Assembly: GCA_963844235.1 (NCBI GenBank)
Contig: CAWJNF010000003.1
Coordinates: forward strand, 186,001 to 250,000
Length of the DNA: 64,000 nucleotides
Reading direction: 5' to 3'
From: CAWJNF01 sp963844235
GTDB taxonomy: Bacteria; Actinomycetota; Thermoleophilia; Gaiellales; Gaiellaceae
Shown one piece after another: positions 37,891-46,795 of the stretch. The notes below the pieces were generated by a model. That model ran no database searches and had not been told where the DNA came from. It was given only the letters and a program-made list of their open reading frames with translations. Position numbers and translations under genes: made by a program. Each line of letters opens with the position of its first letter. The first letter of the stretch is position 1.

Positions 37891-38790
37891 TTATAGCGAA
37901 GTCAGCTCGGCGATGGCAGCCGGACCGATGCCGCAGCAGCCGCCGATCGCCCGCACGCCGAGAGCGCGCCAGCGCGAGACGAGCTCGGGGGAGAAGCGGT
38001 CCACGCCGACACCGCTCCAGGTGAAGGTATCGCCGTCCCAGACGCGACCCGAGTTCGGGTAGACGACGAGCGGCAGGTCAGTCGTCCGCCGCGCCGCCTC
38101 GAGCAGCGATTCCACATGCTGCGGCGGAGTGCAGTTGACGCCGAAGGCAGCGACCCGCCCCGTGCGTCCGGCCGAGCGGATCGCATCGCCGATCGGCGTG
38201 CCGTCGCTCAGGTGCTCGCCGTTACGGCAGCAGAACGTGACCCACGCCTCGATGCCGGGGACCTCGTCCAGGAGCTCGGCCAGGATCGCCGCCTCGCGCC
38301 CGCTCGGGATCGTCTCGACCGCGAGCAGGTCGGCGCCCGCGGCCACGAGCTCCGCGATCCGGGCGCGGTGGGAGCTTGCGATCTGGTCGTCGGTCGCGCC
38401 CCGGTAGTCGCCCGTGTACTCGGTGCCGTCCGCGAAGACGACGGCGTAGGGCCCGAGGCTCCCGGCCACGAGCCCCGAGCCGCCGCAGCGCTCGCGGGCG
38501 CGCCGGGCCAGCTCGACGCTGAGGCGCAGAAGGGCGGCGCCCTCGTCGCGCCCCACGCCGGCCGCCTCGAATCCCTCGAACGTCGCGTGGTAGCTCGCCG
38601 TGATGGCGACGTCCGCGCCCGCCTCGAAGTACGCGACGTGAACGTCCTCGATCGCCTGCGGGTCGTCGCGCAGCAGCCGCGCCGACCAGAGCGCATCGCG
38701 CAGGTCGTGGCCGCGGGCCTCGAGCTCCGTAGCGAGACCGCCGTCGAGGACGACGTCACGGCCCGCGAGCAGCGTCGCGAAGGGCTCCAT
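37891..38790 (-). CDS. Homocysteine S-methyltransferase family protein
   Basis: 299 aa from the ATG at 38790. DGGLATELEARGHDL at the start, then ITASYHATFEGF, the zinc ligand in FGVNCTPPQ and the paired cysteines in AIGGCCGIGP are the Zn-thiolate site of MmuM/BHMT-type enzymes. They transfer methyl from S-methylmethionine, SAM or betaine to homocysteine. Next to a corrinoid methyl-transfer island it could supply or drain methyl groups, but it is divergent from the following pair and has no operon link to the corrinoid genes. The donor is unknown. Confidence 0.87.
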   Translation of the reverse strand: MEPFATLLAGRDVVLDGGLATELEARGHDLRDALWSARLLRDDPQAIEDVHVAYFEAGADVAITASYHATFEGFEAAGVGRDEGAALLRLSVELARRARERCGGSGLVAGSLGPYAVVFADGTEYTGDYRGATDDQIASSHRARIAELVAAGADLLAVETIPSGREAAILAELLDEVPGIEAWVTFCCRNGEHLSDGTPIGDAIRSAGRTGRVAAFGVNCTPPQHVESLLEAARRTTDLPLVVYPNSGRVWDGDTFTWSGVGVDRFSPELVSRWRALGVRAIGGCCGIGPAAIAELTSL

Positions 38791-39019
38791 GCGTGCGCCG
38801 TAGTTTGCCCGTTCTCCCCGGTTGAACGGAGCGAACACCCACGCACATGCCGAACCCTGGGCCGCGGCTGTTCGCGACCGAGAAAGGGCGGCCGGCTGGA
38901 CGCGGGGCTGGGCCAGAGCCGAGGCCCGGCCTGTCACGCCGCTCGGTGCCAACGGCGAAGGTGTCCTTTCGCCGTGCGGCCGTTCGTCTTGGAGGCGACC
39001 ATTCCGAAAAGGAGGAACG

Positions 39020-39379
39020 ATGAAGTACATGCTGCTGATCCATCAGGGCGACACGCCCACCCCGTACGACACGGAGAAATGGGAGCGCCTCTCGGACGAC
39101 GAGCGGAACGCGGTCTACGCCGCCTACAAGGCGATCAACGAGACGCCGGGCGTGAGCCCCGGCGTCCAGATGCAGCCTCCGGAGACGGCAACCACCGTCC
39201 GCGTGCAGGACGGCGCCACGCTGGCCACGGACGGCCCGTTCGTCGCGGTCAAGGAGGCGCTGGGCGGCTACCTGTTCTTCGAGGCCGACGACCTCGACGC
39301 CGCGATCGAGCTCGCCTCGCGCATTCCGGCCGCACGCATGGGCGGAGCCGTGGAGGTGCGCCCGATCGTGGAGTGGTAG
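39020..39379 (+). CDS. YCII-related (DGPF) protein, partner of ECF42 sigma factor
   Basis: 119 aa from an ATG with GGAGG six bases upstream. MKYMLLIHQGD opens the ferredoxin-like YCII fold and D71-G-P-F74 (TDGPFVAVKEALGGYLFFEADD) is the DGPF signature. Such proteins are the standard neighbours of ECF42 sigma factors and are thought to belong to their stress regulon, without known catalysis. It runs directly into the sigma gene, whose GTG lies inside its last three codons, so the two are coupled. Confidence 0.88.
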   Translation: MKYMLLIHQGDTPTPYDTEKWERLSDDERNAVYAAYKAINETPGVSPGVQMQPPETATTVRVQDGATLATDGPFVAVKEALGGYLFFEADDLDAAIELASRIPAARMGGAVEVRPIVEW

Positions 39380-40545
39380 CCATCCTCGAGCAGGTCTTCC
39401 GTGACGAGTGGGGCCGCGTCCTCGCCAGCCTGATCGGCTTCCTCGGCGACTTCGACCTCGCCGAGGAGGCCGCCCAGGAGGCGTTCGCGGTCGCCGCCGC
39501 GCGCTGGCCGCGAGACGGGACGCCCGCGAACCCGCACGCCTGGCTGGTCGCTACGGCGCGAAACCGCGCGATCGACCGCATCCGCCGCGATCGCACGCTC
39601 GCGGCGAAGACCCGCCTGCTGGAGGTACCCGAAGCCGTGGAGCCCGAGATGGACGAGACGCCGATCCCCGACGAGCGGCTCGAGCTCGTCTTCACCTGCT
39701 GCCATCCGGCGCTCGCGCTCGATGCCCAGGTCGCGCTCACGCTACGGACGCTGGGTGGTCTGACGACCGAGGAGATCGCCCGCGCCTTCCTCGTCCCCGA
39801 GGCGACCATGGCCAAGCGACTCGTCCGCGCGAAGAGCAAGATCAAGACCGCCGCGATCCCGTTTCGCGTGCCACCCGCGCATCTGCTCCCCGACCGCCTC
39901 GCCGCGGTCCTCGCGGTCGTCTACCTGATCTTCAACGAGGGCTACGGCGGCCGTGGAGAGCTCGCGGCCGAGGCGATTCGCCTCGGCCGAGCGCTCGCCC
40001 AGCTGATGCCAGACGAGCCCGACGTGCACGCGGTGCTCGCGCTGATGCTGTTGAACGACGCCCGCCGCGACGCGCGCTTCGCCGACGGCGCCGTCGTCCT
40101 CCTGCGCGACCAGGATCGAGCGCTCTGGGACCGCGACCAGATCGCGGAGGGTCACGCCGCGCTCGAGCGCGCGCTGGCCCTCGGCGGCCGCGGCGCCTAC
40201 GTGCTCCAGGCGGCGATCGCGGCACTTCACGTCGACGAGCCCCAGGACTGGCCCCAGCTGGCAGCGCTGTACGGCGAGCTCGCCCGCCTCACCGGCTCCC
40301 CCGTCGTCGAGCTCAACCGCGCCGCCGCCATCGCAGAGGCAGGCGACGTCGAGAACGCGCTCGCCCTGGTCGAGCAGCTCGAGCTCGACGGCTACCACTA
40401 CCTGCACTCGACGCGCGCAGAGCTGCTGCGCCGCCTCGGCCGTGTCGACGAAGCCCGCGCCGCCTACGACCGGGCCCTCGAGCTCGTCCATTCGGACGCC
40501 GAGCGGCGCTTCCTCGAGCGGCGGCTGGCCGAGGTACGGGACTGA
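39373..40545 (+). CDS. RNA polymerase sigma factor, ECF42 type with C-terminal extension
   Basis: 390 aa from the GTG at 39373. Region 2 is RVLASLIGFLGDFDLAEEAAQEAFAVAAARWP with HAWLVATARNRAIDRIRRDR; region 4 is ALTLRTLGGLTTEEIARAFLVPEATMAKRLVRAKSKIK. A long helical extension (about 190-390, with VVYLIFNEGY, DEPDVHAVLALMLLNDARR, GPxx-like repeats and a tetratricopeptide-like tail) is the hallmark of ECF42, where it is needed for activity. No anti-sigma gene is present. The pairing with a DGPF protein confirms the group. Confidence 0.9.
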   Translation: MVAILEQVFRDEWGRVLASLIGFLGDFDLAEEAAQEAFAVAAARWPRDGTPANPHAWLVATARNRAIDRIRRDRTLAAKTRLLEVPEAVEPEMDETPIPDERLELVFTCCHPALALDAQVALTLRTLGGLTTEEIARAFLVPEATMAKRLVRAKSKIKTAAIPFRVPPAHLLPDRLAAVLAVVYLIFNEGYGGRGELAAEAIRLGRALAQLMPDEPDVHAVLALMLLNDARRDARFADGAVVLLRDQDRALWDRDQIAEGHAALERALALGGRGAYVLQAAIAALHVDEPQDWPQLAALYGELARLTGSPVVELNRAAAIAEAGDVENALALVEQLELDGYHYLHSTRAELLRRLGRVDEARAAYDRALELVHSDAERRFLERRLAEVRD

Positions 40546-40666
40546 CCCGTTCCCTCGCGGCAATCGGGCCGGGGCCGCGAGCGAGCCGCTCGACGTCGGC
40601 TACAGTTGCGTGCCGCGTGGGAGGCTTCCTAGGCGAAGAGAGCAATGCCGCGCCGGAGAGTTGCGG

Positions 40667-41584
40667 GTGAGCGGCGAGGCGGTCGCTTGCACGACCGAGC
40701 AGGCCCTGCTCGGCGAGGGGGCTCGGTGGGACGCCCGCCGCGACGAGCTGCTGGTGGTGGACATCCTGGCCGGGCGCGTCTACCGCGGTCGGGTTACCGA
40801 CGACGGTGGCCTGAGCCTCGTTCGCGACTACCAGCTGCCCGGGACTGTCGGTGCGATCCTGCCCGTACAGGGCGACGAAGGCTGGCTGCTGGCGGCCGGC
40901 CGGGGCTTCGCCCACCTGTCGCCGGACGGCTCGCTACGCACGCTTGCCGAGATCGCCCCGGCGGGGAGACGGATGAACGACGGCGCTTGCGATCCGCAGG
41001 GACGGGTCTGGGCCGGCACGCTGGCCGACGACTTCCGCGCTGGAGGCGGTGCGCTCTACCGGCTCGATGGGACCGGGCAGACCGAATTGATGCTCCGCGA
41101 TCTGACGATCTCCAACGGGCTGGGCTGGAGTCCCGACGGCGACACGATGTATCTCGCGGATAGCGGCCCGCGTGTCATCCATGCGTTCTCGTTCGACGGC
41201 GTAACGGGCACGATCTCGGACGGTAGGGTGCTGGTCACGGTCGCCGATGAGGTCGGAGCGCCGGACGGTCTGACGGTGGACACCGACGGTGACCTCTGGG
41301 TGGCGATCTACGGGGGCGGACGGGTCCACCGCTACTCGCCGGACGGTCTGCTGCGCGAGACGTTGCTCGTCCCCGCCATGCAGACCACGTCCTGCGCGTT
41401 CGCAGGCCCCGGCCTGAACAGGCTCTACGTGACCACGGCTACCGAGGGCTGGAGTGACGAGGAGCGTCGCGCCGAGCCCGCCGCCGGGCTCGTGTACCGG
41501 ATCGACACGGATGCGACCGGCCGGCCGGCTGAGGCCTTCCGCCCGGATCCCACGTGGTGGGCGACGGCGATTGCCGGCTCCTAG
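40667..41584 (+). CDS. SMP-30/gluconolactonase/LRE family protein
   Basis: 305 aa from the GTG at 40667 behind GGAGAG. A six-bladed propeller with metal ligands recognisable as E17 (LGEGARWD), N in GRRMNDGACDPQGRVWAGTL, N in LTISNGLGWSPDG and D in APDGLTVDTDGDLWVA. The family opens sugar lactones or related esters with Ca or Zn. Together with the YjhG-type dehydratase 4 kb away it hints at aldose oxidation, but no sugar dehydrogenase or aldolase is here. Its TAG stop overlaps the convergent gene's stop (CTAG). Confidence 0.87.
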   Translation: MSGEAVACTTEQALLGEGARWDARRDELLVVDILAGRVYRGRVTDDGGLSLVRDYQLPGTVGAILPVQGDEGWLLAAGRGFAHLSPDGSLRTLAEIAPAGRRMNDGACDPQGRVWAGTLADDFRAGGGALYRLDGTGQTELMLRDLTISNGLGWSPDGDTMYLADSGPRVIHAFSFDGVTGTISDGRVLVTVADEVGAPDGLTVDTDGDLWVAIYGGGRVHRYSPDGLLRETLLVPAMQTTSCAFAGPGLNRLYVTTATEGWSDEERRAEPAAGLVYRIDTDATGRPAEAFRPDPTWWATAIAGS

Positions 41585-42996
41585 GAAGACGGCGTGCTGA
41601 GACTGCTCCAGAGCTGGGGCATGGCGCGGACTCCGAGCTCGCGCACCAGCAGCTGAGCGGCGTGGCTGACGCCCTCGGTGAACGTCGGGAAGGCGTACTG
41701 GAGCTCAGCCACCTCCTCGATGCGCATGCCGGCCGCCATGCAGGCGGCAACCATCTGGATCACCTCGGCCGAGTACTCGCCGAGCACGTGGGCGCCGACG
41801 ATCTGACGCCGCCCGGTCTCGACGATCAGCTTGCAGAAGCCCTCGGGCTGACCGTCGGCAACGGGGCGCAGCAGATCCTCGTAGCGGGCCACGGCGACCG
41901 CGCAGTCATACCTGGCGCGCGCCTGCTCTTCGGTGAGCCCGACGCTCGCGTACTCGGGATCGGTGAAGCTCCCGGTAGGGACGATCTCCTGAACGAGCCG
42001 GCGCCGCGGGCCCAGGACCGCATTGTCGGCCGCTACGCGGCCTTCGAGGAGGGCGCTCGAGACCAGCATGCTGTGCCCGTCCACGTCGCCGGCGGCGAAG
42101 ATGTGAGGGACGCTGGTTGAGAGGTAGTCGTCCACCACCACGTAGCCGCGCTCGATCGCCACGCCGGCGGCGGCGGCGTCGACGAGGTCGGCGTTGCCGG
42201 GCCAGCCCACGGCGAAGAAGGCGGCTTCGACGTCCACGCTCCTCGTATCGTCGCCGGTCCGGTAGACGACCCGCACACCCGGTTCGAGGGGCTCGAGCTG
42301 TTGGGCGGCCGCGCTCGTGACGACCTCGATGCCCCGCGCACGAAACGCCTGCTCCAGCTCGACCGAGACGTCCTCGTCCGCTCGCGGCACGATCCGCGGC
42401 GCGTACTCGAGCAGCGACACACGACAGCCGAAATCGGCCAGGATGGACGTGAGCTGGCAGCCGGTATCCGCCGCCCCGATGACGCAGACACGGTCGGGTA
42501 ATGCGCGCAGGCTCCGCACATCCTCGAAGGTCAGGGCCAGCTCCGCACCCGGGATCGGAAGCCGCGAGGCTCGCCCGCCAACCGCGATGACCACACGGTC
42601 GGCGCTCCAGAGCCGGCCGTCCGCGGCCCCGACCGTGTTCGCGTCGAGGAAGCGGACATCGCCGGTCTCCTCCACGAGGTCGACGCCCATGGCGCGAATC
42701 TGGTCGGAAATGCGCTTCCGCTCGTGCGCGTAGAGGGCCACGCGCTGCGCGTTGGCGAGGGTCGCGGCGAGATTCACCTCCGGCGCCGGACCACGGAGAC
42801 CGAACGTCTCCCAGGAGCTCCAGTCCCGCACGAGGCGCGCTGCCCGGGCCAGCGTACGCACCGGGGCCGGCCCGTCGTTCAGGGCGGTGCCCCCCACCCG
42901 CCGCCGCTCCACGAGCGAGACCTCGGCCCCGAGCTCAGCGGCGTGGAGCGCGGCGGTCACTCCAGCGGGGCCGCCTCCGATGACGAGGACGCGCAC
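41581..42996 (-). CDS. NAD(P)/FAD-dependent oxidoreductase, lipoamide dehydrogenase-like without redox cysteines
   Basis: 471 aa. FAD loop VIGGGPAGVTAA (5-16), NAD loop VIGAADTGCQLTSIL, FAD motif HIFAAGDVDG and the dimerisation domain ending AFPTFTEGVSHA. Where active disulfide enzymes have GGTCxNxGCxPxK, this protein has GGTALNDGPAPVR (35-47): both cysteines are replaced (A38, P43). It cannot do dithiol chemistry and resembles soluble transhydrogenases or quinone/NADH-type reductases of the same fold. Substrates are unknown. Fully intact frame. Confidence 0.85.
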   Translation of the reverse strand: MRVLVIGGGPAGVTAALHAAELGAEVSLVERRRVGGTALNDGPAPVRTLARAARLVRDWSSWETFGLRGPAPEVNLAATLANAQRVALYAHERKRISDQIRAMGVDLVEETGDVRFLDANTVGAADGRLWSADRVVIAVGGRASRLPIPGAELALTFEDVRSLRALPDRVCVIGAADTGCQLTSILADFGCRVSLLEYAPRIVPRADEDVSVELEQAFRARGIEVVTSAAAQQLEPLEPGVRVVYRTGDDTRSVDVEAAFFAVGWPGNADLVDAAAAGVAIERGYVVVDDYLSTSVPHIFAAGDVDGHSMLVSSALLEGRVAADNAVLGPRRRLVQEIVPTGSFTDPEYASVGLTEEQARARYDCAVAVARYEDLLRPVADGQPEGFCKLIVETGRRQIVGAHVLGEYSAEVIQMVAACMAAGMRIEEVAELQYAFPTFTEGVSHAAQLLVRELGVRAMPQLWSSLSTPSS

Positions 42997-43008
42997 CCGT
43001 CCCTTCCC

Positions 43009-43155
43009 TCAGGCCGACGCGGTCATGTCGACCACGACCTTGATGTCGTCGATGTGCTTCGCGAGCGCGGCCGGCCACTCATCGAGCGACAGACGCCGGG
43101 TGATGAGTCGCGCGAGCCAGTCCGGATCTGCCGGCCAATCCGCGCGCCTCGGCAT
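43009..43155 (-). pseudogene. Remnant of a zinc-dependent alcohol/glucose dehydrogenase (C-terminal 48 codons)
   Basis: Reading leftward, MPRRADWPADPDWLARLITRRLSLDEWPAALAKHIDDIKVVVDM matches the C-terminus of medium-chain alcohol or glucose 1-dehydrogenases, where LITRRLSLDEWPAAL is followed by DIKVVVD. Nothing of the catalytic or NAD-binding domains is found upstream; the sequence there belongs to the promoter side of the PLP enzyme. It is a deletion remnant, 12 nt from the oxidoreductase start. Confidence 0.6.
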
Positions 43156-43311
43156 CAGCGGATCCTGACAGCTCGGCAGCCCGTTCGGTCGAGTCCGGAC
43201 CGCAACTCCGTCGAGGCAGCCTGGAGGGCCGGAGAACCGGGTTCTTCAAGCTTCCACCCCCCGTCCCCGATCGCGCTAGGCGCGGGAACCCGGATCGGAG
43301 AAACTACGCGC

Positions 43312-44418
43312 GTGACGTCCGCGAACAGTCGTGAGTCCCACGGCTCGAGGGAGTGGGCGGACGAGGCGGTCCGTCGCATCGAAGCCGACGCCAACCGCTC
43401 GGCCGACACGCATCTACACCCTTTCCCGCTGCCTGCCGAGTGGGGCATCGACCTCTACCTGAAGGACGAGTCGGTTCACCCGACGGGATCGCTGAAGCAT
43501 CGACTCGCCCGCTCGCTCCTCCTCTACGGCCTGTGCAACGGCTGGATCACCGAGCGGACGACGATCGTCGAGGCCTCCAGCGGCTCGACGGCCGTCTCCG
43601 AGGCCTACTTCGCACGGTTCCTCGGCCTGCCGTTCGTCGCCGTCATGCCGGCTTCCACCAGCCCCGAGAAGATCGCGCTGATCGAGGCGCAGGGCGGGGC
43701 GTGTCACCTCGTCGACGACCCGAGGACGATCGTCGACGAGGCGAAGCGGCTCGCGGCCGACCGGGACGGACACTTCCTCGACCAGTTCACGTACGCAGAG
43801 CGCGCGATGGACTGGCGCGCCAACAACAACATCGCGGAGTCGATCTTCGCCCAGATGGCTCTGGAGCAGCACCCCGTTCCCACCTGGGTGGTAGTGGGGG
43901 TAGGGACCGGCGGGACGAGCTCGACAATCGGCCGCTACGTGCGCTACGGGCGGTACCCCACGCGGCTCTGCGTCGTCGACCCGGAGGACTCGATCTTCTA
44001 CGCGAGCTGGACCGGCGACCCGGAGGCATTCACCGGCCGGCCGTCGCGCATCGAGGGCATCGGACGCCAGCGAATGGAGCCGTCGTTCCTCCCGGACGTC
44101 GTCGACCGGATGATGCAGGTTCCGGATGCCGCGTCGATCGCGACGATGCGCCTCGTGAGCGCGCGGACGGGACGTAGCGTCGGCGGTTCCACCGGGACCA
44201 ACGTCTGGGGAGCGCTGCAGCTCGTTGCCGAGATGCTCTCGCGTGGCGAGCGCGGCAGCATCGTCACCCTGATCTGCGACGGCGGGGATCGCTACGCCGG
44301 CACCTACTACAGCGACGCGTGGGTCGGGGATCAGGGCCTCGAGCTCGCGCCGCACACAGCGGCGCTCGATACGTTCCTCGAGTCTGGCGCGTTCCCTGTG
44401 GCGGGGTCGACCATCTAA
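43312..44418 (+). CDS. PLP-dependent cysteine synthase/desulfhydrase family protein (Cds1-like)
   Basis: 368 aa from a GTG with GGAG about 11 nt upstream. K62 in HPTGSLKHRLAR binds PLP; EASSGSTAVSEAYFARFLGLPF is the substrate loop, GVGTGGTSSTIGRY the phosphate loop, and CDGGDRYAGTYYSD the C-terminal strand. These features match Cds1-type proteins, reported as cysteine desulfhydrases, more than CysK. It would release sulfide from cysteine. Convergent with the DUF1059 gene. Confidence 0.83.
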   Translation: MTSANSRESHGSREWADEAVRRIEADANRSADTHLHPFPLPAEWGIDLYLKDESVHPTGSLKHRLARSLLLYGLCNGWITERTTIVEASSGSTAVSEAYFARFLGLPFVAVMPASTSPEKIALIEAQGGACHLVDDPRTIVDEAKRLAADRDGHFLDQFTYAERAMDWRANNNIAESIFAQMALEQHPVPTWVVVGVGTGGTSSTIGRYVRYGRYPTRLCVVDPEDSIFYASWTGDPEAFTGRPSRIEGIGRQRMEPSFLPDVVDRMMQVPDAASIATMRLVSARTGRSVGGSTGTNVWGALQLVAEMLSRGERGSIVTLICDGGDRYAGTYYSDAWVGDQGLELAPHTAALDTFLESGAFPVAGSTI

Positions 44419-44588
44419 ACCTCGGTGATCTTGTCGCGGATGAGGTCCGCGACCTCGGGCGGAACCTCGTCCATCCCGTGGGCGTCGTGCGCGTGCGAGG
44501 AGATCTCTGCCCACAGCTCCTCCTCGCCCTCGCGGCGCGTCGTCCACTGGCAGCCCGGGACCACGTCGCCACAGTTGAATTGCTTCAT
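44415..44588 (-). CDS. DUF1059 small protein
   Basis: 57 aa from an ATG behind AGGAGGAGCGG. MKQFNCGDVVPGCQW opens the DUF1059 domain, with conserved C6 and C13 and a SHAHDAHGM segment. Function unknown; the Cys and His residues suggest metal binding. It is a single-gene unit, divergent from the amidotransferase (about 95 nt between starts). A longer in-frame start at 44684 has no ribosome site. Confidence 0.8.
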   Translation of the reverse strand: MKQFNCGDVVPGCQWTTRREGEEELWAEISSHAHDAHGMDEVPPEVADLIRDKITEV

Positions 44589-44682
44589 CCGCTCCTCCTG
44601 ACCGCGTTCGTGGCCAATGCTAGTCGGTCGAGGGCGGGCGGCTGGCGACTGAGGCTGAGCCAACGGCGAGTACGATCGGCGC

Positions 44683-45603
44683 ATGTGTCGGGTCCTCGCC
44701 TACCTCGGTGAGCCGCTCCCCGTGCGGAGTCTGTTGTTCGACCCCGACAACAGCCTTGTCCGCCAGTCGCACAGCCCGCGCATGATGAACACGTATCTCA
44801 ACCTCGCGGGCTTCGGCATGCATGCGTGGGACCCGACGTCCCTCCAGCCCGAGGCTCCGTTCACCTACCGCGCGACCACCCTGCCGTCCTTCGACCGCAA
44901 CCTGCGCTTCCTGTCGTCCAAGCTCGCGCCGACGTGTCTTGTCGCCCATGTCCGTGGTGTCACATACTCAGACGAGGCGGTCGTCACCGAGACGAACCTG
45001 CACCCCTTCCACTTCGACGGCACCCGCGTCGTCCTCGCACACAACGGGCACCTGCGGCAGTTCCCGCGCATGCGCTACTCGCTCGTCGAGCACGTGCGGC
45101 CGGAGCTCGCGCAATGCATCGAGGGAACCACCGACTCCGAGTGGATCTACGCGCTGATCCTGTCCCAGCTCGACGACCCCTACGGGCTGCCGGAGACCTG
45201 CGAGCTCGCCGACGCCACGTCCAACGCCCTCCGCATCCTGCGCAATGTCCGCGCCGCGCACGGCATCGACACCTCGTCGCCTGTCAACCTCTGTGTCAGC
45301 ACCGGCCGCGCGGTGGTCGCCACCCGCTTCTCGTTCGACTACGGCTGGTATCCGCCCGAGGACGAGATGCTCGAGACCGACCTCCCGTTCGTGAGCCTTT
45401 GGTACGCGATCGGAGGCGAGTACACCGAGTGCGCGGGAGACTGGCAGATGACAGCCGGGGATCCGCCCCGCTCGGTGATCATCGCCTCCGAGCCGCTCAC
45501 GACCGACCACCCGACGTGGCTCGAGGTGCCGGAGTACTCGATGCTGACTGCCGAGCTCACTCGTGAAGGGCTCGCGTTCGAGGCGCGCGACCTGGATGTC
45601 TGA
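44683..45603 (+). CDS. Class II glutamine amidotransferase family protein (EgtC-like)
   Basis: 306 aa. The N-terminal nucleophile is C2 (MCRVLAYLGEP), with AHVRGV and NLHPFHFDGTRVVLAHNGHL for the glutamine site and GTTDSEWIYALIL downstream: an Ntn-hydrolase glutaminase without a synthase domain. EgtC, the gamma-glutamyl hydrolase of ergothioneine synthesis, is the closest named relative, but no other egt gene is here, so the name is not assigned. Its last 8 nt overlap the cNMP-domain gene. Confidence 0.83.
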   Translation: MCRVLAYLGEPLPVRSLLFDPDNSLVRQSHSPRMMNTYLNLAGFGMHAWDPTSLQPEAPFTYRATTLPSFDRNLRFLSSKLAPTCLVAHVRGVTYSDEAVVTETNLHPFHFDGTRVVLAHNGHLRQFPRMRYSLVEHVRPELAQCIEGTTDSEWIYALILSQLDDPYGLPETCELADATSNALRILRNVRAAHGIDTSSPVNLCVSTGRAVVATRFSFDYGWYPPEDEMLETDLPFVSLWYAIGGEYTECAGDWQMTAGDPPRSVIIASEPLTTDHPTWLEVPEYSMLTAELTREGLAFEARDLDV

Positions 45604-46624
45604 CCGCGAGACCGTCGACTTCCTCGCCACCGTCCCGCTCTTCGAAGGCCGAGATGAGGCGTACCTGGTGGAGCTCGCCCGGGTGATGCGCCGGCGGACG
45701 GTACGGGAGGGTGAGATCCTCTGGCGCCAGGGAGATGACGCGAGGGAGATGCTGTTCATCGTCGAGGGCGGCGTCGCGGCGCTGCTGCAAATGACCGGCG
45801 ATCGCGCGGAGGAGATCGGGAGGGCCGGTCCTGGTGAGATTGTCGGCGAGATCGCTCTGCTCGACGGCGGAGCGCACACGATGAGCGTGCGTGTGACCGA
45901 GACTGCATCGGTGCTCGCGCTCGGCCGGCTGGATTTCGCGGCGCTGCTCGCCCGTCCGCATCCGTCGGCGTTCACCCTGAAGCGCCGTCTCGCGTGCCTC
46001 TTGACCACGCGCCTTCGCCATCAGCTCGGGCACCTTGCCGGCTCGCTCGGCGAGGAGACGACCGGCCCGCCGGCCGAGGATGCGGAACGGGCATATGCCG
46101 ACCTGGAGTACTGCAGCCCGCCCGACAGCAAGTACATCCATCGCATGGCGACTTTCAACGAATTCGATCCGGTGGCGCGCTGGGGCTTCCTGACATCGGG
46201 GAGCTATGCCCGGTGCCCGCCGGGGCGCACGCTGCTCGCCGAAGGGGCGCCGTCGTCGGCCTGCTACCTGACGATCAACGGTGCGGTCGAGAAGGTGCTG
46301 GTCCGCGGCAACCGGCGCATCCGACTCGGGCTCGCGGGGCCGGGGAGGGCGTTCGGCTACGAGAGCCTCATCGACGGTCGCCCATCTCCGGTGACCGCGA
46401 TCACGCGGGAGCGGGCGCTGCTGCTCGTCTTGCCGCGTGACCCGTTCGAGCAGCTCTTCGACGGCGAGGACGCCATCTCCCGCGTCTTCCTCGACGTGAT
46501 CCAGCGGGACCTCGTGGCCACGTTGCGCCAGACGTTACGCCCGCTCGCACGCCAGGTGTCTGCCCGCCCGGTCTCACCGGCCCAACCGACCGGGCCCGCC
46601 TCGACCGGCCGTGGAGGAGCCTGA
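45596..46624 (+). CDS. Protein with two cyclic nucleotide-binding domains
   Basis: 342 aa from the ATG at 45596. Domain 1 (about 10-130): VPLFEGRDEAYLVELARVM, GDDAREMLFIVEGGVAALL, GPGEIVGEIALLDGGAHTMSVRV. Domain 2 (about 190-310): ARCPPGRTLLAEGAPSSACYLTINGAVEKV, AFGYESLIDGRPSPVTAI. No helix-turn-helix or membrane segment follows, so it is a sensor rather than a Crp-type regulator. Overlap with the amidotransferase gene suggests they act together, perhaps as a regulated glutaminase (inference). Confidence 0.83.
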   Translation: MSDRETVDFLATVPLFEGRDEAYLVELARVMRRRTVREGEILWRQGDDAREMLFIVEGGVAALLQMTGDRAEEIGRAGPGEIVGEIALLDGGAHTMSVRVTETASVLALGRLDFAALLARPHPSAFTLKRRLACLLTTRLRHQLGHLAGSLGEETTGPPAEDAERAYADLEYCSPPDSKYIHRMATFNEFDPVARWGFLTSGSYARCPPGRTLLAEGAPSSACYLTINGAVEKVLVRGNRRIRLGLAGPGRAFGYESLIDGRPSPVTAITRERALLLVLPRDPFEQLFDGEDAISRVFLDVIQRDLVATLRQTLRPLARQVSARPVSPAQPTGPASTGRGGA

Positions 46625-46795
46625 AACCGCGGTCGCTTTCTACGAGACCCGGATCCGCCCTCCCACCGCCGCGCGGCGGGATCCGCGAACGGCTGCCGAG
46701 GCCGGGAAACCTCGCCTAGCCTCGGCCTCGGGTGCCGGCGGCTCGGTCCCAAGGCGCCGATAGACCGTGACGGCGCCGTCTCGCTTCCGAGGGCA

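Noticed and set aside
38116..40545. An 809-aa sigma factor frame
   Set aside because: Sequence before the GTG at 39373 is antisense to the homocysteine methyltransferase gene and passes through the DGPF gene in another frame.
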